From Galerina marginata (Eukaryota > Basidiomycota > Agaricomycetes > Agaricales > Galerinaceae): 64,000 bases of DNA. Every line of letters begins with the position of its first letter. The first letter of the stretch is position 1. Below, piece by piece: positions 23,506 to 36,100 of the stretch. The position numbers and the translations under genes were made by a program. The stretch covers positions 2,356,001 through 2,420,000 of the forward strand of contig JAECYW010000010.1 in assembly GCA_023014335.1 (NCBI GenBank), read 5' to 3'. The notes below the pieces were generated by a model. The model saw only the letters and a program-made list of their open reading frames with translations, made no database searches and had not been told where the DNA came from.

Positions 23506-25783
23506 ATTTCAATTCGGATTCATACCCGCCACATCTTCCGTGTCCGTTTCCTCCTGGTTTCCTCTATGGTCAATTGTCTTTCAGGTTTCAATCCTCTATT
23601 GGAAATTATATTCACTTATGGTCTCTGATCACTGATGATCTTCGATGCATTGACGATTCCAATGACTCCTGCGACACTGTTTGTCTTTCTCGCGTGTCGC
23701 AGCTCTCTGCCCTTCACAGGTCATGTTTCCTTATCTTTTGGATGCAGTAGCGCAAGTTACAAGTTACGGTACGCCTCCAAGTCTCCAAAGTCTCCCTGAT
23801 CTAAATTATCTGCTAAGAACCACGCTCGTATCATGACGAACCACTTGTTCTGGTCAGCCAACACGACCCACGAACGCGCCGATCTCACATCGTCACTGGA
23901 ACTGAAGAACAGCCTTCATTCAAGGAGGGAGGTGGATGCCCGGTACGTGCTCCGTCGTTTTTTCCTCGTCTGTAGTTGATCGTGAAGCTGAACGTAAGTA
24001 CTTCTTCGTTCTAAAGCTCGCCGTTGGAGCCATTCCTCGCATTGCAAGATCGGTTATTTATTCGCACCCTTGCACTTCAAGGACGAGCTTACTGTACTCC
24101 AGAGATTTTTCTCGCGCCAGTCCTCGAGCTCTGGCTTGTCCGTGCTACCTCTATGTCTAATGTAGGATTGCCTCGTCCTCACGTCTCTGGCCCGGAAATC
24201 CAAATCGCAACTCCCGATCTACTTCTCGTCGTCGGAGCTCTCCCGCTGTCGCGCCTTCTTTCCCTTTGTTCTTCTCGGCCCAGGGCGGGCTGGCCGTACG
24301 ACCGCTGGCCCTGGCGTAAGGACATTACTAGGGTGATACGCCGGGAGAGCTTTCGTCGCGTTCGCGAGACTGGGGTGTGGGCTAACTGAAGTCTAGCACT
24401 GTGCTGGTACAGTGGCCATGCTCTGCGGTTGAGGCAACTAAGTAGGTACCTTCTAGTTTTTGCGTCCTCTGAAGTCGAAGCTGAACGCATTTTGTCGTCC
24501 TCCAGCTCGCGTTGTTATCCTCCCTTACCCTGCAAGGTCAGGCCTTTCTTCATGACTTGGCGACCCCTTCCCGCTGTGAATACCTGCCGTCATATTCGCG
24601 ATGCTCGATCAGCTCCTCGATTCATCATCCGACTGCATACATCGAAAGGTTCTATCAGTCATTGGTTATCGCTACCACCCCGCCCAGCCATTTCTTCGAT
24701 CACCTCTTCTCTGGTAGAGGGTGCATAGTTTCCAACTTTCAGCTCCCAATCCTCGCATTCATCTCCGCCGCCGTCGCATGCCCTCCCGCGTCGCATCTTC
24801 CTTATCTCTGTCACTCCCAGCCCCAGGCGGATTGTACAACCGCTGGGGCTGGTACGTGAATATGCTTGACAGGATGTTTCCGCGGGAGTGCGTAGAATCG
24901 GTACCACCCAGCAGGATGGGATGGAGCTCGAGCCGGATTTCCTTGTCTACTGCTAGATGATAAATTGCTGCTCATGCTGTCGACGATTCAAAGCGGGCTG
25001 GCTCTAGGGTAGGAGGATAAGAACAAAGAAAAAGAATACCGGTACGAATTTAATCCGACGAATCAACGAACAAAAGAATGTCTTCTAAATGGTGCTTGCA
25101 GGTCTAAGCGAGCTACATTTGCTCCTGCGCCGCCGTCCCGTCCTGTCCATGCCGCGACTCAGGGTGCAGCTGCAGCCATCTCACTTTCCCCATCAATGAA
25201 TATGGCAATTTTTTGTATGTTAATCCTGCTAAGTCTTGTTATTTCCGTCCCCACTTCCGGTAGCTTTGACTGTCATTATTTCAGCATCACCGTTCTTGAG
25301 CAAGCTCTCCATTTAGACAACGCCTTCTCATTACCTTCTAATGGTAGTCCAACTTTTTTTCGGTCAACTGTTGTACCCACCCGATTCATTGTAAGTCCTC
25401 TAGCTTCTCTTCCGCTTTAGGATGGTCTTTGCTAGTCTCCTAATGACCGTTTTCCCGATGCAATTTGCTCAAGTGCCCTCAGTTCTTCGTCCCATTTTGG
25501 ACTTTAATTTGACATGTAATGCCTCGTAATTACGTTCTACACGTTTACCTTAAATCGAGTTGTACCAGCACTTCATTTGAGTTCGGGTACTCGTATGTAA
25601 TTAAATCTTCAGAATTCGATGATGTTAAGTTCCTTTTCGCTTGTTATCCGATGATCTCCCATCGTAAAGCCGTAATAATTCTGTACTACGTATTTGGAGT
25701 TTTGAAGGAAATTGTAAGCGGAAATTACATTCGAGTGTTTGAAATCTACGTGAAGAGCCAAGTGTTTGAATTCGTGGATAGGG
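23506..25783 (+). repeat. Body of repeat unit 5
   Basis: Holds a THERADLTSSLELK-like exon segment ending at the GTACGTGCT module near 23942, a second module at about 24446-24505, a palindrome variant at 24293-24304, and a further palindrome relative at about 24833-24844 (ATTGTACAACC) in which both CpG steps are changed to TpG and CpA. No continuous frame. Confidence 0.5.
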
Positions 25784-25830
25784 GCGCGTCGCGTCATCGT
25801 GTTAATCACGTGCAACTTGTTTAGGATCAA
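25784..25830 (+). promoter_or_regulatory. Composite GC-box/E-box motif 6
   Basis: GCGCGTCGCGTC (25784-25795), 11 bases, CACGTG (25807-25812), 12 bases, GATCAA. About 1.3 kb upstream of HECT copy 1. Confidence 0.55.
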
Positions 25831-26910
25831 ATTTCAATTCAGAATCCATCCCCGCTCTCCCAGTGTCATCTTCCGTGTCCGTTTGCCCTATGTACAATTC
25901 TCTTTCGATCCTCTGTTGGACATTGGATTCACTTATGGCCTCTGTTTACTAGGAATCTTTGATGCTCGATGATTCCAACAACTGGCACGGTGCCGCGCAG
26001 TCTTTTCGCGCCTCTCTCTCTCTGCTCGCTATAGGTCATGGTTCCTCACGATCTTTTGGATGTCGCAGCGCAAGTTCTAGGTTATGGTGAGCAAACAATT
26101 CTCTCTGATCTGAACCATTTGCTGATGTTTTCCAAAAACCAGGCTCGTATTATGTTCTGGCCAGCTAACAAGACCCGCGAACACGCCGATCTCGCATTGG
26201 AATCGCAGCAAGAATCTTTATTGGAGGAAAGAGGACATCAGGTACGTACCTCGTAGCTTTTTCTTCGTTGGGAGTTAATCGTGAAGCTGAACGCAAGTCC
26301 CTTTTCGTTCTATACCTAGAGCCACTCCTCACATCGTAAGATCGGCTTTTACTCGCGACCGTTGCACTTTGAGGACGAACTTCCTACACTCCAGGCATTT
26401 TTTCTGCGCCATCCAGTACTCGAGCTCTGGTCTTTTTTTACTTGCCTCTGTGTCTAGAGCTGGGTTGCTTCTCGCCACGTCTCTGGTTCGGATTTCCGAA
26501 TCCCGCCTCCCAATCTACTCCGTTGTCAAAGCTCTCCCACTGTCGAGCCTTCTTCCCCTGTCTTCTGCACTAAGGCACTGTTAAGGAGACTAAGTATGTA
26601 CTTTCTAGTTTTTTATTCCTTTTGGGTCGAAGCTGAATACATTTTCCTATAGCTCGCGTCGAAACTCTCTAATATATAGCGCGTGCAGGTGTGTCCTTCA
26701 ACGCTCAACGACCTTTCCATTTACTTTCTCCAGTGCTTCAAGCATCCCACTCCTGGCTTGGCTGCATTTACCCTCCTGACTGGGGAAGTCGTGAACTGGT
26801 GTAAGTTCACCATTTGTTCGATAAGTATACGTGTTTGTCTGCAGTCGAAGCAGTGATTTTGTCCTATCTTCGTTTGAATGAAATATTTGGTCCAATTCAA
26901 ATTTTATAAA
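25831..26910 (+). repeat. Body of repeat unit 6, upstream of HECT copy 1
   Basis: A frame reading NKTREHADLALESQQ (about 26170-26215) runs into an intron-like module at 26241 (GTACGTACC). A second module lies at about 26594-26653. No complete gene is supported. Confidence 0.5.
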
Positions 26911-27130
26911 TATCCGCCAAAAGATTTATCCACTCTTCTGGCTCATGAGAAGTCAGTAAATCTCGCCGACACAATAAAATTAGAAAACATGCGCCTTCGC
27001 TAACGTAACGACTTCTCCGATAGCGAATACACAATTGGGTTTTTGATGCGTTATCTTTAATCGATACCATCATTTTCCTCAGCATCTCCGTTCAAAGCAG
27101 TCGACGACTGTCACCTACGACCACAGAAAT
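26911..27130 (+). promoter_or_regulatory. Conserved upstream region of HECT copy 1
   Basis: The 200 bp before the start codon are alignable in all four ligase genes, unlike most intergenic sequence. Shared blocks are CGCCAAAAG, GACACAATAAAATTAGAAAA, GCTAACGTAAC followed by TTCTCCGA(T/C)AG, and GACTGTCACC just before the ATG. CTAAC followed by a pyrimidine stretch and AG may be the 3' end of a 5'-UTR intron; this is inference. Confidence 0.5.
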
Positions 27131-30100
27131 ATGCCCCGTTTCAAGTTCTGGATTCCACGGTTCGATGAGAATCAGAAACGAGAGGCCGCAGTGAAAATCC
27201 AGGCGTGGTGGAGACGCATGTTGGAGATCAGGGCGGCGAAGAAGCCTCTCAAGCAAATTTTTGAGGGAGATGTAATGGGTTTGACGGGGCTGAGGTGCCT
27301 GGTCTTGATTGGTGCGCACGATGATGTGCTCGGACCATGGGCTAGGGGCATGATGCAGCGTGGACCCGGTCCGTTGAAATAATTTAGTACTTCGGTTCAC
27401 TGAAATTTACAGTAACGTCGATAGACGCAATGCTTGCTCAAGCCTTCGGGGAAGACAGCACAAGCTGGCTGGTGCTTATGCGGAAAGCGGCCTTGCTCCT
27501 TGTTCTATCTCTGTCTTGCGTACCTGAGTAAACCTTTCACTCCTCTGTTCGTAAGAGTACTAACTCTATTTTACAGATCACCAAACGCTTCATTGTACCT
27601 TGAGGTTCTGACAGTTTTATTGTCGAACAAATATGCTCTAGCCACATCAAGTGATCAGGGAAGTGCGTTTTGCCAGGCCATCACAGCGTACCTCATGAAG
27701 CAAGGCCTTTACTACCGTCTCAGAAGATCAATCTCAAGATTGGTACTTTATAATCAGTTCTCGCATTCAATTCCCTTTTCTAATTTTTTTAAAATCCGCA
27801 GCCAGTCGAGAACTCGACGAGTTTAGCGTCTTTCCTCGACTTATGCATGCTGCCACTGTCGACCTACCCTGAAAGTTCATCTCAGTTTACTCAAATATAC
27901 ATCAAAATTTTCATCCAGATTTTAGGCCTTCCATTGCTCCCAACTCGACTTCCGCCTGACCGCTCATCACCGTTTATCTCATACTTCTTATTCACCAACT
28001 CCGATATACTTACCCCGCGGATCACAGTCATAAGCGATTATTATATTACTGCCCGTTCCTCGATAGACCTTGCAGCAAACATGTTTATGTTCGTTTCCCC
28101 ACACTACGAAAGGCTTTCCGCCGAAGCATTCGCTTCCTACGTTCAGCTTTCGGCAATGTTGATCAGCAAGTTCAGTGACTACTCTTTGAACCCACCATCT
28201 TCATCGGGATCATCTGGCGAGGCGGAACCTCAAGCAAACTCCGTTGGCTATGACTCGTACTTCAGCGATGGCCATACAGACTACGAGGACTCAGACCTCG
28301 ATGACGAGGACTATCGACCGCCCCTGGAAGCTACTAACGAGTCAGTGAGGTGGATCGAGCAAGTCGCCTCCCCGGAGCACATAACGAAGTTAATCAACTT
28401 AACTCAATCACAAGCCACCGTGTTGCCTCACTTGGCGGTGTACCTATATACCGTGACCGATACGTGGCCATCCTCTGAACGGGACATCCACAATATTATC
28501 CTAGCCAAGTCCAGTGGTTGGTTGGTTGGAGATTTGTATCGGAAGGTTGTAAGGCGGTTGCCACTGGGGCAGGAAGAGGATTCTACGAATGTTTACGGTG
28601 CGTTTTTTATTCGAATATTTGATGTTAAACATTCATCGCCTTCCCGGCTTTAGGGTCTGCTAGCGCCGTACACTGGCCCCCCATCATCCTCCTGGCTGAC
28701 TTATATTACAAACTGCTCCACACCATGGACGACGAAGAATTCCTCAATAAGACGCCTGGGAGCCCGAGGTCCAACCCGTTAACTCTGGTAGAGGCGGCCT
28801 CGTTCAGCGTGCAGCTGCTAAATATCGTGTTTACGTTGTACTGGCACTCCTCGGACGATTTAATCGAGCCAGGGGAAACACAATCCGTGTGGGGCATATG
28901 GGAGAAGGCGCTGAGGGAGAAATTACTACGGTGCTTATTGAGAATTTATGCGAGAGAGTGACTACATTCCTCTTTTTTTTGGGCTTGCGAAGAATCTGAT
29001 TTTGTGTTAATTTAGTTCTAGACGACCGTTTGTACTTCCTGGTCACTGGCTTCTTAGGTCACAACTTGACATGAACTTATTCATCGATGCTGCTGTGTAC
29101 GTTCGTCTGTCCCCTCTTGTCTACCGCCATAACCGTACCTTACGAAGTGCGCATCCAACAGTATGGAGGGAGATGACTATTTCGACAGATTGCCCCGAAG
29201 GCGAAGCGAAATAAGTCGTAATCACCGGTATTCCATGCAGCCTCGCCTTGCCATCCTTAAGAAGATTCCATTTGCCATTCCGTTTGAGGTGCGCGTTTCA
29301 GCCTTCCAGCACTTAATCGCAAACCATAGGGTGTTGTACGGCTCAACTGAACGGCTGAATGCCTTGGGGTATGATCAAAGGTTGAGGGTAAAGATTCATC
29401 GGGGTGCAGTAACTCGAAATGGATTTGGAAGACTTCGTAGAGTCGATTTGAAGGCGCCTCTTGAGGTAGTTATGACAGATCAATTTGGGCAAGAGGAGTG
29501 AGTCATTATTATCTGTCAGTTGTAAAATTGGGCTCTAACATACACCCTTTGGTGGTATTCAGGGAATGGACTGATGAGGGAGGCCACTTTAAAGAATTTT
29601 TTATGTCGTTCTGCCAGCAAGTGTTTGCGACAAATTCGAGTCTGTGGTTGAAAGATAACTGGGGCGGGTTGTATCCGACTACGCATGGGTATGCAACAGA
29701 AGGTGCCTTCAGTCGTACCTTATCTCGCAATTAAATTCTGAATGTTGTTCCCTTTTAGGCCAAATCTTAGACTGGTATCAGTTCGTTGGCAGTATAATTG
29801 GCAAAGCAATTTATGAAGGCATTTTGATTCAGCCAATATTTGCAAATTTATTTCTCTCCAAGGTAAGCTCTGTAACGAACCTCTAGTAAGGTACGTCACT
29901 ATGTGGGGAGTTAACGCCTAAGACAATCTGGCGGGCTTTGGTGAGTAGACCTAGGAGTAATCCTACAGTCTGAGGGCGAACAGAGAAGCTGAGATCGGTC
30001 AGAGGATTACGCTTTGATGAAGCTAGATCTCTCAGATCTGGGTCTCGGAGAATGCTAAGACTCGGAACTCTATATTCAAACCTTACACCTGATGCGTGCG

Positions 30101-33100
30101 CCTCTGCTCCCAGGTAGTACTAGGTTGGCAGGGGCTAGCAAGCAACTTAGGCTTATCGGATATGAATGTAAGAAGATAATATTCAATGATGTGACAAGTA
30201 ACACTATATCTACTCCAAGAGTCACATAAGGTGACTCTCAGGTAACAGAGGATACTTTACAGTCCATATATGAAGTAGATAGAAAGGAAATGCAGTAGAC
30301 AGCAGGAGGGACTGCCAGGGACTGGAAGCATGTGTTACAGAGCCCCCCCACTTTCTATCTGCTGAATGGAATAAAGAAATCCAGAATAAGGAGGTGTTGG
30401 GGTTGGAAGGTGGGCAAAATATAGAGGATGAAATCAGTATAGGAGTGGGTTTTCAAAATAAGAAAAAGAAAGGAGTAAGAAAAGAAAATAGACTTGTGCT
30501 AAGAGCCCATAATTAAAGACAAGAATTGAACTCCAATGAAGTGGCAAGGTCAGAAAAACTTGAAGGAGTGAAGTAAAGCCCTTGAAGTCTTAAGAAAAAA
30601 ATTGGTAGTCATATATAAAGGTGGCCAGACCCATAGACAACAAAGGTGATCTGACAGCAGGCTTTGGTCAGCCTACTATACCTATAGCCCTCCCAAAAAA
30701 TTAATCCTCATATAGCCCCCCCAACCTCAAGAGATGTATGGCAAAAGCTTGAGGTTGCTGGAACTGAGATAGAACCATTGGCAGTTCATTGGAGGGGAAG
30801 AGGTAGTCCAGAAAGGATAGAATGGTTGGCAAGAAAGAGGATAAGAAGAGATAGTCAAAATGGAGGAAGCATATTGCATGGATGAAGCCCAAGTGCATAG
30901 GAGTGAAAAGCCAAAATTATCAAAATCCCAATTTGCGAAGCAATCACAGCTCGGATGGCGACGTTCCGGATATCCACAGAAAGCTGTGAATCGAAGCTTT
31001 CAAACAAGCCCAAAATCATTGCATGAAACTGAGGTATTGGTGTTTGACGGCAGAACTCGTGAAAATATGCGAAATTCACCAAAAGGCCGAGTTCTGGAGT
31101 GAATACCGGACAAAGTCCTACGTTCAGGCTATCGGCAGAAAGCTATGAATCTGCGCTTTCCTGTACACCAAAAATAATCGCCAAACTCGACCTCGATTGT
31201 CCGCGATAAGCCGTGCAACATGGGAGACAAAGGCAACAACAGCGGCAGGAGTAGGTGGTGTAAATTGACGGATGGGGGCTTGTTGGAAAGAGGGCGTTAG
31301 CAGCTTTCCATAGGTATCCTGAACGTTGAAATCGACCGACGTGTTGAGGATATATCCCCAGAGTTTTCCAAAATGCAAGATTAACAAAATCAAACACAGC
31401 GCAGCGTGGATAGGGCGTATCAAAAGGCGCCAGCTATCGTTGAAAAGGTGTAATTGAGACCTTTCAAATGAGCCTATGACAATAGAGGCGAACAGAGCGG
31501 GTGTGGAGCATTGAGGCGAAGTCTCTGGGAAAACATTAAGAACTTCCGGATCGAGGAATGGCCGGATGGTGATATTTGAGTAGTTGGATAAATCGTTTGA
31601 ATGAGGGTTTTCGGCAGCAAAAATAATTGTGACGATAGGTGTCCTGGTTGCTGAGATATACCATGTTTTCGCTCTCCACTTGGACCACTTGGCATCTGAT
31701 TTCCTATTTCCTCCCCACCACCATCCGATTTCACGCAGGTTCGGGTCAATGCAAATCGCAAACATCGTACTGTTCAGATCTTGAACATGTCTAAAAGGTT
31801 GCGGCATAATTAGCTTGTGGCCTGGTGAAGACCTCAATGCAGAACCTCCAGGTTGGTACAATAAGTTCGGGGGAAAACCACGTAGTTGTGTTGAATTCAC
31901 AGCTGAGGCAGGATATAGTGGATGCTTGATACTTGCTTCAAGAGTTTGGTCTTTGAAGCAAAGCCCGAGCCAGTGAAAGGCCGTGTTCAGAAGGGCGGAT
32001 GGAAAAGTTGTGATGCCACCAGGCTTAAGCAAGCAGGAACGAATGCCAGACAGGCTACAAAGATGTAAGTGAATAGCTAGAACAAGGCTATACCACGTTG
32101 TAAAGGCTGGAGATTGGATTGCCTCGATAGGCGGAGTTGAAGGTACCACCGCGCTCCATAATTCCATACGCAGAGCCATTAAAACTGAAGACAACGAGTT
32201 CCGCGTACTTTGATTCCAAAGTTCAAGCGCAGCGTTGAGGGCAAGGAGTGGGACGATTAAGCTGACGACTAGAGAAGGGAGAAGCGGATGAAATGGAGGC
32301 GGACACGGACCGTGGTAAATTGAATCAATGGCATTCGTGGTACAAACTAATTGGATAATCCGAGGAGCCTGTGGTAAGAGCCCGTATCCAAGGCCATCCA
32401 TGTTTCTCTTCACCCCCCCAGCTTTCTTTTTCCCCATTGAATCCGAGTCCTGACAATGTTTGGCGTTGACCGCGGTCAATGACGAACATTGGCTGTACAT
32501 GGAAATCCACTGGATAGGTGATGAGCAGCCAGCAAGATAAAGCGGACGATGTTCAAGTGCAGTGAGGTCCTCGCACTTGAACATGCGCCTGCTTACCCCC
32601 CCAGCGTTCGCTGTGACGTTATTCGGCGACTCTGGTTGCAGAGTTTGAGTTGCGGTAACCGATGGCACTGGGGTGTAACAAAGACTGCGTAGATAAGGAA
32701 GTTGTGTTGAAGAGTGGGGTTTGGGTTCGAGAGATGATGGTGGTGATGATGGGCTACAGAAATCGAGCTCGACGGCGGAAGCATCGAGTGACGATGGCGA
32801 CGGCGTTGTAGTTACTGAAGGCCTAGAAGGGCTGCGAAATCGTGGTTGGATGGATCGAGCGGGAGGAAGCCACGCCACTGAAACTGGAGGACATTTTGTT
32901 TCTCTTTGATTCCAACAAATAAAAGCGGGGCCGACGGTCTGTAAGGTTTGGCTCGGCGGTGTTGTACGTCGAGTTTGAGCGTCTTTCAAGGTCGGATTCC
33001 AACAGACGAGAGGGGTGTAAATAACTTGCAGCTCTAGATCTTCCGGCGTTCCGAGTTGCTGTAAACTTTTCTCATCGACATTGGATCTCCGGAATGTGGA

Positions 33101-36100
33101 TGTTGAGTTCACAACTAGCGTCAGAGGTCTCCGCGGGCGGTTAACCACGCCAACGGGTGACCTAGCCGTGCTCAAACTTCCTGTTACCAGGAAGAGAGTA
33201 GCGGCGATCGAGGGTGTGGAGTCTTGGACGCCCCGATCCTGACGAGATCTGCTCCTGGCTGTGATGGAGGTTGTGGAGTCTGGAGAAAAGCAAACGAGGT
33301 GGTTGTTCCGGGGCCGAGTTGAATGTGTACGTACCATTTCCAGTTCATTTTCTTCCCCCTCCGCTGCGGAGTTTCTGCGAGTTGGAGTGGCTGGAGTAGC
33401 ACACGATGTCATCGGAGGCGATGGAAGAGACGCGGCGGTGTTCTCATCCTGGCCCGTGCACCTACTTGCCCTCCCAGCGTCCCTCGCGTTTGTTGTGTTG
33501 ATAACAACAGTTCCCAGGGCGAGGTTGAGCTGGTGACGAGAGTCAGTCAGACTCGCGGAACATGATTGAGTAACTTGATTTGTAGGAAGTCCAGTAGGCG
33601 GCGGGGCATAATTCCCATAAACGAGAGCCACGAGGGGGTCCGGCGGTAATTCGTGCTGGGAGCCCCGCTCGTCGGAGTCGGATCCATAGGTTGTGATGCG
33701 GGCGAACAATTGCAAGAGTGAACAAGGGCCGAAGAGGTTGGACGGACTGCGGAATCGTGGTTCGACGGGTCGGGGGCGATGGAAGGTTGCTGAATGCGAG
33801 ACCTTAGCCACAAAGGACGAAGTTGGAGGTCTCCGAATAGGCGTAGCCGCCCTAGGAGAGCCAGCTATCCCCCGAAATCGTGTATCCACGAATGGAGGAG
33901 TAGCGATCGAGCACGACGAGCCTCGAGCATTCTGATCCCAGCTTAAAGTTGTGACAATGCCAGCCTCTGTGCTTGGCTCTGGAGAAGAAAGGCAGGCGGA
34001 AAATGAAACGAATGTGATGGCAGAACAGATGCTTACTTCATGCCGATCCGATCCTCGTTCATTCCTTCCGTTCACCTTCCGAAGACTGCTACTCAGTGGT
34101 TTGTCCTCCCTAACCTCTTCCGTAGTCTTCTGTACATCCTCCATCTGCGGGTTTCTGCAAGTTGGAATTAAAGATGGCGTCCAAGTTGAGGTTGATGAAA
34201 CAGTGCGGGTCGAACGGCCAAGATCATGAGCACTGCGACATGATAGGGATTTGGAAGTCCAGATCTGCGTCGTAGTCGTCACATCGGAAGTGAGCTGAGA
34301 GGCTGAGCTGAGCGCGGCCGGAATAGTCGTTGGTGGCGATAGGGAAATTGGAGGCCAGTCCGCTGTCCAAACTTCTCCTTGCTGGTCGTTGTATCGCTGC
34401 TTGTCCTCCACGTCGCTCGGGTTCAAACTTTCGAAGGGAAAAGGGGGTGGACTTGACGAAGGGTGATTGTGTAAGGTGGAAGAGGTCGGCAGTGCTGTTA
34501 CCAGTATAGGAACAGCAGCGATCGCAGGAGCATGGCAAGATGAGCGTAAGAGCTCGCGTTCGGACAGCCTGCTTTCCCCAGCAGCATCCGACTTCCTCGT
34601 TGCAATTGACCTTCGACGATTCTCATGGTTGGTGACTATCGAAGACAACGTTTGAGGTACAGGTGATAGCTCCAAAGGTTTCGAGACTTCGGTTAAGGAA
34701 GACGAGGTCACGGAAGGAGCTCGGAGAGATCTTGAAGGCGATGCCAGAGGTTTCCTTGGGTGGTTATCCACGCCAGCGGTTGACCCAGCAGTGTTCAGCG
34801 TGTCTGTTACCAGAGCAGGAACGACTGTGATCGAGGGTGGAACTTCTAGCACTTCGTGATCTTGACTACGACCTTGGTGGTTCTTACGACGGGCGAGCAG
34901 TTGGACTGGCTCGTTATGACGTTGATATCCTGAAATTGTGTCCTGAAGCATTTGTTCTTCCTTCGCCTGTACACCTCGCAAAACCCCTGGCCTCCCAAAT
35001 CTATTTTCGTGTACGTTGCCAGCGACTTGCAACTTCGGGCTTGATGTCATCGAGTTTGTAGGTCGAGAGAACACGGTATGGCGAGAGGTAGATGGCAGAG
35101 AAGAGGGAAACGGCCCTCGAGGGGTCGCCGTGTTGGAAACAAGATCCGCTCCGGGCATAGGGAAAGGCGGGAGGTTAGTATTAACTGTCGGGCACGAGGA
35201 CTCCTGCCTCCATTCCCCCCCACCTTCCGACTTTCCCGTCGTGTTTGAGCTTTGACGATGTTCGTGGTCGGTGAATCTCGAAGGCGAATCTCGAGGTGTT
35301 GCTAAGATCAAACGTTCGGACGGTTCGGTTAAGGAAACCGAGGTCGACGAGGGAGGCCGAGGAGAGCTCGACGACAATGTCAGAGGTTCCCGTGGCTGGT
35401 TATCCATGCCAGCGGTCGACCTAGCCGTACACCGTGTTCCTGTTACCAGGAGGGGAGTTCCAGCGATCGTAGGACAGCAAAGTGTGCTACGATCCCGACA
35501 ATGACCATCGCTACTTGCTAGTAAGGAGTTTCGAGAAGACGAAGGGCTTCGGAATCGAGGTTGGATGGGATGAGGAACCACAGGCGACCGATGGTCGTTA
35601 TTCCGAGCTGGACTTGTATCTGGAGGAACACAAGAACTGGTTCTGCGAGGAAGAACTGGGAAACGTACATATAGCGGGTTAACAAGCGGCTCTGCTTCGC
35701 TTCTATCCAAAGCTTCCCGAACCTCAAGCATGGCTGGCGCTTTCCCGAACTCCAAATCTGGTGATTCCGCCGCGTCCTCGAGTAGTGGAAGGGGAATTGA
35801 AATTCCATCGAGAGATTTGTTAATATCGCGTGGTTCCAGTGGAGTTGGATGTGTGACGTTGACACGTTGGACTTGAGCTGAGTGAGTATGAATTGAAGAG
35901 CCTTGCTTTGTTACTGGTCGTCGCGTTTGAAGGTAGCCATCTTGAGCGACAGAGTGCGAGGGTGGCAGAGCAGGTGTGGATGATGGTTTGGAGGAGGTTC
36001 GGCAACCGTGAGAAGCTGTCCACGTCGCGGAACGAGGACTGATGTCATTGATCAGCTGCTTGACTACTAATCGGAATCGGTCCAGGACGACATCCCAGGC

